A DNA stretch of 64,000 bases. It comes from Sphagnum compactum (Eukaryota; Bryophyta; Sphagnopsida; Sphagnales). The DNA is taken from contig OZ234500.1 of NCBI GenBank assembly GCA_965153455.1, positions 16,491,579 through 16,555,578 on the forward strand, read 5' to 3'. A program made the translations under genes and the position numbers. Numbering within the stretch: the stretch's first letter is position 1; each line of letters begins with the position of its first letter. Positions 1 to 11,880 of the stretch are shown here, in pieces. The notes beneath the pieces are model-generated. The model ran no database searches and had not been told where the DNA came from. It saw only the letters and a list, made by a program, of their open reading frames with translations.

Positions 1-605
1 TACTGGAATTTTTGTGGGTTTTGTTTTAGACCCAGAAGAAGAAAAGCAAGCAAACGAGCAGGGGATTGTGGGTTTTGTTGTAGACCAAACAGAAGCAATC
101 AAGCAGCAAGAGGAAGGCAATGGTGCTTCATTTCACAGCACTGGGGAATGGAAGCAACGAAAATTCTCTTGTTGTTGCAAGCTGGAAGGACAGACATGGC
201 CATTTTTCCCAACTGCTAAGTGCTGCTGTTGCTGCTGCTGCTGCTGCCACATTACAGCAACAGCAAGAAGAGAGCATCATCTTCAATGGCATGGAATTGG
301 TACAGAAAACAATTGCACAGCCCCAACCAGAAATGCCGATCTTTCTCTCAACTCTCAAAGGCCAATCTTTCTTCCAAACTTCTTCCTCAACTCATGTCCA
401 TCTTTTTCTTCCTCAATTCAAATGCTCAAATGCCAATCTTTGGATGGGAAATTTGAGAAACTCTAAAATGGAAAGAAAAAAGTATCAAAGAGTACGTTAC
501 TACATTAATCCACTAACAAAGGTTTTAAAGTATCAAAGGCCTTTATTACATTATTTTGATACTTTTCAAGGCCTTAATTCAATGAAATAATCCTTTGTTC
601 TTCAG
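1..605. other. Left edge, no gene assigned
   Basis: Several overlapping open frames exist here, but they come from a TGC trinucleotide run near 220-247 (read as poly-Cys, poly-Leu or poly-Ala depending on frame) and from poly-Gln-like CAG runs. None resembles a known family. Because the GCN2-like exons start at 606, earlier exons of that gene could lie here or to the left of the window, but I could not recognise kinase or HisRS-like segments in this stretch. Confidence 0.4.
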
Positions 606-3486
606 CTATTTCAAATGTTAGTGGATCAATCTGGCAACATGTTTCATCTTCGTTATGACTCTTGTCAACATTTTGCTTACTGGGTTGCTCTAAATCAGAT
701 GTTGCTCCTTTCTCTGCCATTGTCTCTCACTGTCCAGTTTAAAAAAAGAGGAGACATCTAAGATCTGACGAGCTTACTTTCTGCTTCATTTCTGTTCTAA
801 CCAATGTGTGTCAGGGGGCTTTTGGATAGTACCCACCACAAAGATGACGAACATAGGACAAGCTTCCATCATGACAAGAAGGTAGGAAAAAAAATAGTGC
901 ATGTCAGTTGCAGGGGGTTGTAATTTTATGTTTTGTCTTAAATCTCCAGCCAGCATCTCTGAAGTGGTATCAAATTGATCGAATTTACCGTCAAGGGATC
1001 AGCCATAGTGCTCCACGAGAATATTTCCAAGCAAGTCCTCACTGCCTCCAATGGACAATGTTCATGTGCCAGAAGGGACCAGCTTATATCTTTGTGGCAG
1101 CTCAACTTATTTTTTCACAGGTTCAGGGTGTTTTGCTGTGTGCTAATGCTAAATTTTTGTAACCATTCAGCAGAGAAAAGAGGTCTTTCCATGGAAGAGC
1201 AGCGAGTTTTTTCCATCTGCCTTGTAGTACAAGAGTAGTGTGTTTAAGACAGCTTGTCTTTAGATGACAAACTAAGTTGCCACCTGGCTTCACGAGGCAA
1301 AGTGGTTTAGGATCTCCACATTGAGTTCCAGTCATTTCATATGTTTTGTTGAGTACATCTTCATTCTGTCTGATTCTTTTGCTCTTTTCATGCTGCTTTG
1401 GATTTTCTCCTTGGTTCTTCATATTGAAATCACTTGATTGTTACAGGGTGACTTTGATATGGTTGGAGGGGCCCATGCATTGGCAGAGGCTGATGCCATA
1501 AAGGTAGGCTTTTTCCTTGTGATGGGAAAATTAGTTCATACTTGGGTCCAGTAGCACAGGCCAGAATTGTCTTCATAAAATCCAGGTGATGGATGTCTCA
1601 TGCGATCATCCTTTAAGGGAAGAATTGAGGTTTCTTCAGTCCAATGCACGGAGACCACTATATCATTTATTCATCAGCCTCATCAGCGAACAATGTTGTA
1701 AAACTTTGGCAAAAACAAATTGCACAATGGATGAAAATATGAGTAAATTGCTCTCAGAAACAAATAAAGAATCTATCCCCATGCTAATGAAATCTATGTG
1801 GGCTAATGGAGTATTCTTGAAAGCAAAGTGGTATGGTAAAAAGTATGACCCATTTTGGATTTCCATGCGGGCTCACAAGCACCTTACAGCAATTCACAAT
1901 ATTGGGCAGGGGCTTGACCATTACATAGTATGTAAAACACTTCTTCACATTTGAGTATCGCAAAGTGTCTTACATACATAGTATGTAAAACACTTCTTCA
2001 AATTTGAGTATCAAGTCAATTCCTTGCCTGATCCCATGCCAATGCCGTCATCAGTTGAGGCTCATGCTAATTGTAGATTGAGAAGTTTAGGTAGCTGCAA
2101 CTAATCCCAGTAACAAGGCGCGCCAAATATATATAGTGGAGAAGCTGGAGAGCAAGGACGAACCCGGAGCCCTACCCCAATTAGATAGCCGTGCATCAAT
2201 GCTGCATTTTATGAACCCAATCATAACCCCATCATCAATTAAGTAGCCACACAAAGACATTCCCATAGTTAATTCTTTTGCACTCACTGCAATTTTTTTT
2301 TCTGGGGTCAAATTTCGACACACCCCACAAATATATGATTTCAACATATACAAAGGATTTTTCATGACAAAAGTGGCCCAAATTCATCACACTTGGAGAA
2401 ACAAAAACTTCAAATTCGCCAGATTTTAATGATAGGTTCCAGTAGTTAGCCAAGAATATTGAAAGATTGTTTTGTTTTGTATTGTCGTATCTGGTTTATG
2501 GCTGAATTTGGCTGATTTTTTAATGACTGATTACCACTTTAGCTACATCACAAAATTGGGCCCCAAAAAAAACACACACACACACCTATAGTAGCCATGT
2601 TACTAAGAAACCATGTGAATACAGCCAATTCCTGGAGGCTTGGGCAATCACAGTGGTTAGAAAGTGGCTACTTCTGAAAGGAAGCAGTAGCTCATTGGGG
2701 TGCATTTTAGGGTGAAAGGACACTCCTAGTTGGCATACTATGAGTTCCCCTTTTACTATAGTCATTTGGAGGTTCATCTTGTTTGCCATGAAAAGATCTG
2801 CTGACATTGAACCTAGCCAGGTGGTAGCTGAGGTGGTGGCCAAATTTCCAGTCTTGGAGCTCTATGAAGTACGTCTCAACCACCGTCATATATTGGCTGC
2901 AATTTGCGCCTGGGCTGGTGTGAAGCAAACAGACAGGCACAGCGTTGCCCAGGTTTGTTTGCCCTTTATTATAACTCACTTAGATTTTTGATGCAACCAT
3001 ACTCAGTTGTGAATAACAATGTGACAATGAAGTAGATCTGTTTATGAGCTTGGATCACTAGAAGCTTGTTCCACAGGTGTGAAGTCCACGGTAAATTCTG
3101 CTTTCAAAGTGGTATTATGACTGGAGGAAGGATGCTTTGTATAGAAACAGACTCTTGGGCTAAGAATGAGAAAACATTGCAGTTGCTGGCAGTGATGGGT
3201 GGTGCAGCACCATGGTCATCTGCTCGCAAAGCTCTCTGGCCTCTTGTTTGTATACAACTTTTACAGGTACTGTCCTCTCAGATGAGATTTCAGGGGATGG
3301 TGTTTTCGGGGGATCTGTACAGACATGGGATTGAGAGCTTTAACTGTGATGGACTTAGGATGCGTACCTGCTGGTATTTGTTTTTGGTCACACGACTTGC
3401 AAGTAGCAGAGTCAGTGGTAGATCGATTGCAGACTGTCGAGTGATGGCTGAGTGGCAATGCTGATGATGCCCTTGCACACCTTTGA
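606..3486 (+). pseudogene. GCN2-like eIF2alpha kinase, C-terminal HisRS-like exons, decayed
   Basis: Six exon-like blocks occur in the order of the HisRS-like C-terminal region of plant GCN2: 606-698 (ends HFAYWVALNQ), 950-1030 (SLKWYQIDRIYRQ, ends APREYFQ), 1447-1503 (GDFDMVGGAHALAEADAIK), 2821-2952 (LYEVRLNHRHILAAI, CAWAGVKQ), 3183-3266 (LLAVMGG, ends LVCIQLLQ) and 3412-3486 (SVVDRLQTV, then GNADDALAHL). GCN2 phosphorylates eIF2alpha in the cytosol when uncharged tRNA accumulates; the HisRS-like part senses the tRNA. All junctions are phase 0. Two in-frame TGA codons (3442-3444 and 3484-3486) interrupt the last block, the second where I recall an Arg in the family, as expected from CGA to TGA decay. 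The donor after 698 reads AT rather than GT, and the donor at 1031 is GC. The kinase domain is not in the window. Introns are kept, so this is a duplicated or dying gene and not a retrocopy. A live gene with unusual splicing is less likely. Confidence 0.72.
1924..2012. repeat. 53-bp direct tandem duplication inside GCN2-like intron
   Basis: The segment beginning CATAGTATGTAAAACACTTC at 1924 recurs at 1977 with one difference over about 36 bp (TTCACATTTG against TTCAAATTTG). It lies in the 1504-2820 intron of the GCN2-like pseudogene. The near identity points to a recent local duplication. Confidence 0.85.
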
Positions 3487-3779
3487 GGAGCCCTTCCCCC
3501 TTGTATGCAGATTTGTTGTGCAAGAAAAGCTCACAAAAGCTCCATCATCATCATCAGTTGCAGAACTTTTTTTTTTGTTCTGTGACAACGTCTTGTCTTT
3601 CAGCAGGATTTTTTTCATGGCATGATGGCAACCATCCAGCTCGTTTTTGCAGAGTACCACACAACCAAACCCAACTTCCCCTGCAGACAACTCACCACAT
3701 AAAAGTAACAGTAAAGATACAGTAAATCCCTGCATAGGTACCATTCACCTATAAAATAAAACCTTTGTCTATCAGATTA

Positions 3780-4110
3780 ACGTCACCAAATGAGGGCCCT
3801 CATGGTAAAGAGGAATCCAGAGAGGGATCGGCCATAAACATACCAAGCGAGGACAATTCCTCAGAGTCAGTCAGGTAGCGGGAATTAGAATTTGTGAACA
3901 TTGTCAACGTCTGCCACATTCTTGAAGAATCAATTGTGCAACATTTTCAAATGGGACTTTGTAGCTTGGTGGAGCCCAGGTCCCAGAGACATCAATAAAA
4001 GCAATTGGAGATATGAGTGAAGCAGTTGGAGACATGAGAGAAGCAAATGGAGCCATCAAAGAAGCAACTGGAGATGTCAGAGAATTAATCAAAGTGCAAT
4101 ACTCACCCTC
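3780..4110 (+). pseudogene. Exon-like pieces with four in-frame 21-bp (heptad) repeats
   Basis: An open stretch around 3790-3872 reads EESREGSAINIPSEDNSSES and ends at a possible GTAGCG donor. A second stretch from about 3981 reads into four consecutive 21-bp units: 3995-4015 IKAIGDM, 4016-4036 SEAVGDM, 4037-4057 REANGAI, 4058-4078 KEATGDV, followed by RELIKVQ and a stop near 4110. The period of seven with small or hydrophobic residues suggests a helical, coiled-coil-like segment. The layout (acidic Ser-rich linker, then a repetitive helix) recalls the C-terminus of plant MYB/SANT-like domain proteins, but that is a weak inference. No start or DNA-binding domain is visible, so this may be a gene remnant. 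Confidence 0.35.
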
Positions 4111-4712
4111 ACATACAAACTAATGATCTTCTCTATCTAATACAATTCAGAACACCAACTAAAAGCTTGAGTTCAAAAGCAACACAAATGTGCAAATCCA
4201 TATTTAATTTAGCTGAAGCTTGTTATAAATTAACTCAAATAATTAAGCTAGAAAAATTCTACATGTGCATATTAACCCAGATTTGCAAATTGGGTCTTCT
4301 AAGTAAACTACTTTTTTTTTAAACTCCAAAAGAATGAGAGATGTGAATACAACAGATATAATATATTTCCACACGTGTAAATTGTCTCAAAATTGGAGAT
4401 ATAAGTCTGAAGAACCAGCCCCCCCTCCCCACATGACAATCTCTATATCAACGTTTTATTGCAAATGTACTTCATGCATAGCTATGAGAAAGCAACTGTA
4501 ATAACTACTTTGAAATGAAACTTGCAGTTAATTACAGTGCTAATTAACAAGGCCTCTCAACAACAATATTGTCATAGGTATTAAGACAATTCTACCCATG
4601 ATGTAATTGCACACCAATTTTCACTTCCAATAGATTGATCACATGTATACTGAATTAACAAGAAATTCATAGTGTGCAGCAGCATTCTTCTCCTTCTTCT
4701 TCTTCATCTGGA
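4111..4712. other. Intergenic stretch, 3' side of the B3 gene
   Basis: AT-rich, without a supportable open frame. It presumably contains the 3' UTR of the minus-strand B3 gene ending at 4713. The short TTC/CTT run at 4687-4706 is the only simple-sequence feature. Confidence 0.5.
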
Positions 4713-7409
4713 TCACAGTTTGATGGGTCTAGTGATTTGCACTTCAAAGAGATTCCTGTCAAGGGCATTCTGGTGGAACCTGCACAAATCACCAACTTCC
4801 AACTTACCATCCTTCACAAACTGAGACCACCCATCACAAATGCTTGATGTCCATGCTGTAGGTCTCCAGGTTACTGGCCAGTCTAACAGCTCATGATGCT
4901 GTGCAACAGCATCAGCACCAACAATATCTGACTGTGCAGAAGAAGAAGAAGAAGCTGAATGGTTATGTCCATCAACTCCCAGTTTTGCTCTTAAAATCAA
5001 TGGAACAGCTTCTTTTGGCAGGTGCTTGCTAATGAACTCCGGAAGCACCTGAAAAAAACACACACATTGATTCCAATAAAACATTGAAGGAAAAAAAAGC
5101 AAGGAACAGAAAAAAAACAGAAAGAAATCAATAAAGTCGTAGAATAAATTTGAATTACTTGAAATCAATTTACAGTTTTAATATAATAGTGACATTATAC
5201 AAACTGATTATAATAACTGATGATCAAAGTTGATCTCTTGGAGTTTGATCACTTAAATTGTAGAATGTATCCATCATATCTAGTGTAATAGGGTCAGACA
5301 ATTATATATGATGAAGCACTGCACAGTTGAATCATCTCTTTGAACATGCAAACTACGTGATAGAATTTGCATCCAACAAAAAAATTGTGATGAAGATGAG
5401 GAAGGGAAGTATTATATTCTACTCACAAGTTGCACCTCCTGCTGCTGGTTATGATTTTCCGCATCACTCCAATCCACAGCAAACTTGGTTAGGGGAACCC
5501 AAAAATCTGGAACTTTGCCTACCACTACTGTGGCAGCAGCAGCTACCGCTGGAGAATTCCTGGACCGGCCGGGGATCTGCACTAGTGCAGCACGGTTTAC
5601 AACTTCCTCCTGCTGACCTGGGTGAGGAGGAACAGCTGCTGCTGCTGCAGGCAGCAGTAGATCATCATCATGTACACAAAATTCAATCCGATACAGAATT
5701 AGTCACATAATTATCAAAGCTCAATTCTTAACAAATTATACCAATTGTTATGTAGTTAGTACGATCCAAAGCTGAAATCAATATTCATGATTTCTTAAAT
5801 AGATTTTACAGAGCTCTTGATGGACTGCATGCATGCATGTAATGGACACTATGTGATGACATATGATTCCCCATCTGCCAAATTGTCCAGTTGAAAATCC
5901 TGGAAATTCACATATTCGAGACAAGTACAAAACTCATGACCACATACATCCCGGCCTAAATCATTACTACATGAAAAGATAGGGGAATGCAAAGTCCAAG
6001 AGCAGCTGTTGGAATCAGATGACTCATGAAAAGCTGCAAGAGCTCTAGGAGAAGGAAGTGAACGTAGTACTTACATAAGGACACATCGCGACCCGACGAA
6101 GATGGTAATGGTCGGCCTTGAGGAAAGGGAATCGACATTACTGACGGCTGCGCCTGAGCTGCTGTAGGACCCAAGATCTCAGGGAGAGGAGGAGGATCCA
6201 TCGAACTCATCAGCAGCAATGGACGAGGAGGAGGAAGAGGAGGAGGAGGAGGAGGACCCATAGTGCCCATGATCACACCAGCAAGATGACGGATGATCGT
6301 TGCGTTGCTGATGGTGGTGGTCGCTGGACTACAGTTATGATGAGGTGGACCCTTGTAAGATTCAGTAGTAGTGTCGCGCCCGGGCACGGGCGGCAACACG
6401 ATGGGCATCTGTGATGATGATGCAGATGGGTCATCATCAATTGCTGCCTGTATGATCGCAGAGCCGCTGCTCTTGCGCCATCCTTCAAAACCTCCAGTTG
6501 GGCCGTGCCGTGATTCAGGCCGGGATGTCCTTGCACAGCAGTTCTAGAGGATACCGGCAGCATGACGGTGCTTGTTGATCCAATGATCGGAGGAGGCGCA
6601 GCTGCTGCTGGTCTGGAACAAGCTGATGCAACCTGCTGCAGCACGCTACTGCGAGACTCCACGCGGTATCCAAATTCATTGGGACTTCGCCGCGGGGCTT
6701 CGACAAGGATGTGGCAGCTTATAGGGTATGCAGCAGCTGCAGCACCTCTCTGGAGTTGCAGTTCCTTAGCTCTAGAATACAGTAAGGTCCTCCCTTGCAC
6801 GTCAACATTATGCAGGTGGCCGTTCCCAAGGCGCAACTCTAAATTTGGTTCTTCGTGATCAGTTTGCAGCTGCTGCAACTGCTTGCTATAAACAGCCTTC
6901 CCCGATCTTTTCGACGGATTGCCATGAGCTTGATCAGCCTCCCTGAGAGCTGTGGCAACAGTTTGCTGATTAAACAGGTTCTCTACACACGAAGACATCT
7001 TGTATCTTTTCACTGCATGCTTAGCAGGAATTATGGCAACGTCCTGCTGCAGATCATGTTGAATCTCCTCCACACACGACGATGCCTGAACCACCAGCTC
7101 AGTGAACGTCAGCGCACGAACAGTTTGCTGAAAGATTAACTTCTGATCTGCAGATGGCACCTCGAGTGATCTGTTCTTCGACGGACTTTGCTGAACCGGC
7201 TGGAGTTCCACTGCAGCAGAAACAGGCGCCTTGAGTCTAGAATCCGTAGCAGCCACTTGAGACGCCATAGTACTGCAGGTCTCGGGAGGTGCTACCGGTA
7301 GTTGCCGAATTAAATCGGCCGCATTCATGTATAAAACCGAAGAAGCAGGCATAGCAGCCTTCTCGTCCATAAACCTACGAATGCGCTGAAAGTCCCACTC
7401 ATCCGCCAT
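4713..7409 (-). CDS. B3-domain transcription factor, four exons, about 601 aa
   Basis: Predicted exons on the minus strand are 7409-6555, 6471-6075, 5644-5427 and 5048-4713, with GT-AG introns of 83, 430 and 378 nt and matching phases (0, 1, 0). The first ATG (MADEWDFQRI) has a strong plant context (ACAACAATGGC); an in-frame ATG at 7496 is an alternative. The product has a long low-complexity N-terminal part with an EAR-like motif (NLELRLGNG, near 6829-6850), a Pro-rich stretch, and a C-terminal B3 DNA-binding domain split by intron 3: VPDFWVPLTKFAVDWS, then LVLPEFISKHLPKEAVPL, WPVTWRPTAW, GWSQFVKDGKLEVGDLCRF and LFEVQITRP. This is the REM/VRN1-like pattern. B3 proteins bind DNA in the nucleus; LxLxL EAR motifs recruit TOPLESS-type corepressors, so a repressor role is inferred. 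The 83-nt first intron is my solution to a frame change near 6480-6555; without it there would be a frameshift. Confidence 0.78.
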
Positions 7410-7961
7410 TGTTGTTGTTCTACTGTAGCTGTAGTCCTTCACCAAAAAGCTGCATGGGACAGAGAGTCCCAGGTGATCATCATCAGTATTGCACATCCCA
7501 CGGGAGGAAGCAGCATCAGCTTCATGACTAGAACTGCAACAAGGCAGTTATAGAAGACGGCAGATCGGAAAGGATAACACTATACATGAGCAGCAGCGCA
7601 ACAACCAATTACAAACCATGAATAGAAGGCGGTAGATTGGACGACAACAGCAGCAGCGAAGAGCCATGCGTGCATCAAAGTAGGGGTCATATCGGCAACT
7701 GCAAAAGCAGAGCTCTCGCATCAAACCTTAAGAAGCCAATGAATTCTTTCTTTCTTTCTTCATTTGCAAAATGCCCTGCAAAGCAAAAGCTTCGATCTAC
7801 CCTACTTACCATCTTTCTTTCTCCCCGTTCACCAAATGCGTGCCTTCCACTGGTCTGAAAACGTCTATTGGGTTTCAGCTCCGCAACTCCCTCTTTCCTT
7901 TCCTTTCCCTTCCATTCCGTTTCCTTCCACACCTGCTGCAGGTAGGACGGACGACGATGAG

Positions 7962-8065
7962 GCTGCGTCTATGACGTAGAAAAACAAAACACCCACGAGA
8001 GAGAAAGATTGCAGCTGCGTCTATGACGTAGAAAAACAAAACACCCACGAGAGAGAGAGATTGCA
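7962..8065. repeat. 52-bp tandem duplication in 5' flank of B3 gene
   Basis: GCTGCGTCTATGACGTAGAA begins at 7962 and again at 8014, with the full 52-bp unit nearly identical. Each copy carries TATGACGTA, which includes the TGACG core recognised by TGA-type bZIP factors. It lies about 550-650 bp upstream of the predicted B3 start codon, so it may sit in the promoter or a 5' UTR exon. Confidence 0.88.
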
Positions 8066-8176
8066 GCAGGTCGTTTTCAGCGACAGCAGCCGTCTCCTTC
8101 CCGCATGAGATAGAGAGAAGAGAGAGAGAGAGATTGCAGCAGGTTGTTTTCAGCGACAGCAGCCGTCTCCTTCCCG
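8050..8176. repeat. 73-bp tandem duplication with GA tracts
   Basis: GATTGCAGCAGG(T)CGTTTTCAGCGACAGCAGCCGTCTCCTTCCCG occurs near 8058 and again near 8131, each preceded by a GAGAGA tract. It abuts the 52-bp duplication and shares the GAGAGATTGCAGC segment with it, so two overlapping duplication events have reshaped this upstream region. Confidence 0.85.
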
Positions 8177-11100
8177 TGGCAGGCAGGTATATCTAGATAC
8201 TGTGTAGTAGGTGCGAATGACGAAGTGGATTCCCATCACCAAGGTAGGTCGGTAGATGATTCACTATGGATGAATGGAAACTTGTTACTAAGTTGGCTCC
8301 TGCAGCACGACCGCTGTAAGCTCCTGCAGCAGTACGTGCTCATCATGACAATTGGATGAAAGCGAATTGTGAGTCAGAATTGTGGTGAAAGGGAAAGCAA
8401 GTGTAGGGGATTGATGCCTTGACGAAGTCCACTCATCATGGACGGACCAGTGAAAACTGTTTCTATCACATGATGTCAAGCGTCCCTCATACATTACTCA
8501 AAAAATAATTTGACCTTCACATTGAGTAGTAACTCACAAAAATGAATTCAATATAAGCTAAAGTACACAATTAGAAAGATGTCATCAAAAAACATGATAC
8601 AACAAATAATAACATAACAAATGATAACTTGGACATTATATCTTCATCTAATTACATGAAACAAAATGATCCATGTTCAACAATTAGTGGGACACCAAAA
8701 CCAAAATAATGTCAAATAATTTGGAAAAATGAAAAGATTGGTGACATAGTTCATGGAATTGAAGACCAATGTAACGCAAGTGCTAAAAATGGTTACATTA
8801 AGAGCTCGTGTTTGTGATGACAACATTCTTTGTTGTTTCACAAATGTCATAAGACGAAATGTGAGTATCATTATACATAATATTAGCTTCAAAATATTAT
8901 GTAATTGAAATTGAAAACATCTTTCACTTAATATTTCATGTTTGGTTTTAAGAACCTAAAGAAGTCAAGATGAGTTGTTGCGAACAACCAATGACCTATT
9001 ATGGTATAAAACCCATCTTTCGATTGGAATGTGTTGGATTCATTTTGAATCTCCTTGAAGCTTTATATTTTGTCACGCAAAATTTAGGATTTTGTTTTCC
9101 ATATTGATTAAATTGAAATCATGGACAAATGAGTCCAAATATATAGACATGATTGAGAAACATTTTAATGCAATAAAATCCTTCAAATTCATGTTTAATT
9201 TGTATCATGTATAAATTGATGTCATATTTAAATATTAATTCAATTCAAATTTTTACATTAATTATAGATACTGCCTAAATTAAGGTCAATTGAAATTATC
9301 TCAATATTATTCTTGAATCCTTGGTTTCATAGTGTAAATTTTAGTTTTTGATTTATAGTGCCTTGCAAGAAAATTTCAATGTAAGTTTCAAAACATTTGA
9401 TCCACTTGGTAATGGTGAGGTTGTTTGATCATATGCACATGAAATCTTTTTATTTTTTCATCATAACATATTACAAAAATAAATTAAAATATGTTAATCA
9501 TGTAAGTTTACACCATTCACTAAAAAGGATTAATGATTCATTTTTAAAATTTCACCAAGATGAAACCTTATGTTACAAGGTGATATTTTTTGTATTTACA
9601 CCATAATTATCTACCAATTATAAATAGAATGTACAATATACCATTTTCATAATTCAATGAAACTTCATAATTCATTATTTTTTAATCACAATATACATTG
9701 TAAACATTTTTCTTAACATTTCATTAAAAATGTTTTCACATTCTAAATGAATATTGTTGTAATTTTTTTCAAGTAAAAGGTTTTTATTTATGCTCCATTG
9801 AAATATGAAAATTTAAAAATACATTTTTATCATAATTCATTTTTTATATTAATATAAATACATTATTTTGTTTTCCTTGTTCATTCTTCATCTAAATTTA
9901 AGCATGTCCAATATTGTTAACCTTGGCTAAACACTAAGTACATCTAAAAATATTAAAATAAACCAAATGCATGGATTGATATTAAATTATGAATGTCAAA
10001 AGTTCTTCAACTAATATTTTTGAAGATTTTATTTTTCTTTTGGGAAAAATACGAATTTTTTTGAGATTTTTTTTCATTAAATGTTTTGACCTGAACATGG
10101 ATTTTGCGAACATTTAAAATCACAAATTTGGTTGTGAGGAAGAAATTTATTCCAAATTCAAGGCTGGAAAAAAAATGTGCGAATTTCGCAAGTACATAAT
10201 ATCACAAGTTGTTGCAAGCCAAACTTTTTGTGTCAAATACAAAGGTCATTAAATAAAGTGTGAATTTTATAAATATGTATTATTAACGTCAACCTTACAC
10301 CACTAAGCCAAATCCAATGTTGGTTAATATGTGTGTGCATTTTGCATGTAATCAATATTTCAAGTTGTTCCAAATCAATTTTTATATGCTAAATCAAAGG
10401 TCATTAAAATTTGTGTGTGTTTTGCAAGTGTTTATTGTCAAAAATTGTTGGAAAAACAATTTTTTTTTGCTAAATCCAAGGCTAACCAAAGCATGCAAAT
10501 ATTATAAAATATTGAAATTCATGTCATTTATGTAAATCCAATATTGATTAAAATGGTCATGGATTTGGTAACACATAATATTAAAATTTTCAAGCAAATC
10601 AAACATTTGGCCCCAAATCTAAGGCTTTTTAAATTGAAAACATGAAATTTCACATGTGTGAATGTTTAAAAAAACATAATTATTATAAGTATAAATAGTT
10701 CTAAGATAGGTTAATTCATGATGTTATTAATCAACCGTACCCTAAATTAATTAATATTTTTTAAAGTTAGGCATACTTCCAATTTAAATACATGACATTA
10801 ATTACAATCACAATGCTAAAATGAAGCATTTAAAATTATAATTACAACCACAAAATTAATCATAAATTTCATTTAAAATTAAATGCAATTTGGAACAAAC
10901 ATATCAAGCTAGAGTTTTCATTGTGGTTGAATGCCCTTAAAGCCCAATAGCCAATGGAATGTCCATAGAAAAAATGAACATTGGAAGCACTATTTTCAGT
11001 GCAATGAGCATTATAAAAAAACTATTAATCTTTTGCCCATTACAATGATGATTATTTATTCTCAATTATATATTGATTTAGATGAGGTTAGTTTTCTTTT

Positions 11101-11399
11101 TGTGTTTGCATCATTTTTCTTTTTTCAAATACAGATTATTATTTGCCTTTACAGATGCGATGTTATTAATAATAGAATTTGTGTTTTTGGATTGTTTAAA
11201 AGTTGCAACAATGGATGGTGGATAGTTTGTTCTACCAAAACATCAAATTATTTTCAACCTTAGCATGGAACAATTTGTTTGCTCAACACCAAAAAAATTC
11301 GGCATTTTATAGGAGGGATTCAAGGACATGTGAATCAATATGCATGTGCCCTTTATGTTTCCAAAAAAAACTTATGTAGGTTATGTGACAACACAAAAG

Positions 11400-11880
11400 C
11401 AAATAGACTCCAACCTTGGCTAAACTAAAATTAAAATTGATTAATCAAAAAAAATTTGGCTAAATTATGTTATTTTTGCGAAACTTCATTTAATTTTGTT
11501 AATTAAATGTTTACAAAGTATATTGGCTCAACTATGGATAACTAGAATGAATTAGGTTGAATTGAGTTAATTAATTTTAAATTTTGATTAAATTTGAAAA
11601 AAATTTGTTAAAATTGGTTACACTTGGCTAAACCATGTTAAATTAAGTTATATATATTAAAGTAGAATACATTAAGCTAAAGTAAGATTATTTAAATTAA
11701 AGTAAATTATTTCGGGTAAATTCATTTTAAATAAACTAAATTGAATTAAACAAAACTTGGACTAAATTAGTCTACGTGTAGATTAAACTATATTTAAATA
11801 GGTTAAATTAAAATTAAATTAAATTATGTTAAATTAAGTTAAATAAGGTTTCCAATATAAATTTGACCACATTGAGATGT
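11400..11880. repeat. Degenerate AAATTAAGTTA-rich stretch
   Basis: Words such as TTAAATTAAGTTA, AAATTAAATTA and TTGGCTAAATTA recur every 10-40 bp without a fixed period. It looks like an eroded short-unit satellite or a simple-sequence expansion. Confidence 0.5.

Noticed and set aside
1586-1954. 122-codon frame in the GCN2-like intron, with WANGVFLKAKWYGKKYDP resembling a serpin strand
   Set aside because: Only one short segment resembles serpins, the rest does not, and the frame lies in an intron of the pseudogene; too weak to call.
6562-6858. 98-codon plus-strand frame
   Set aside because: It is antisense to the B3 gene exon, whose reading is longer and motif-bearing.
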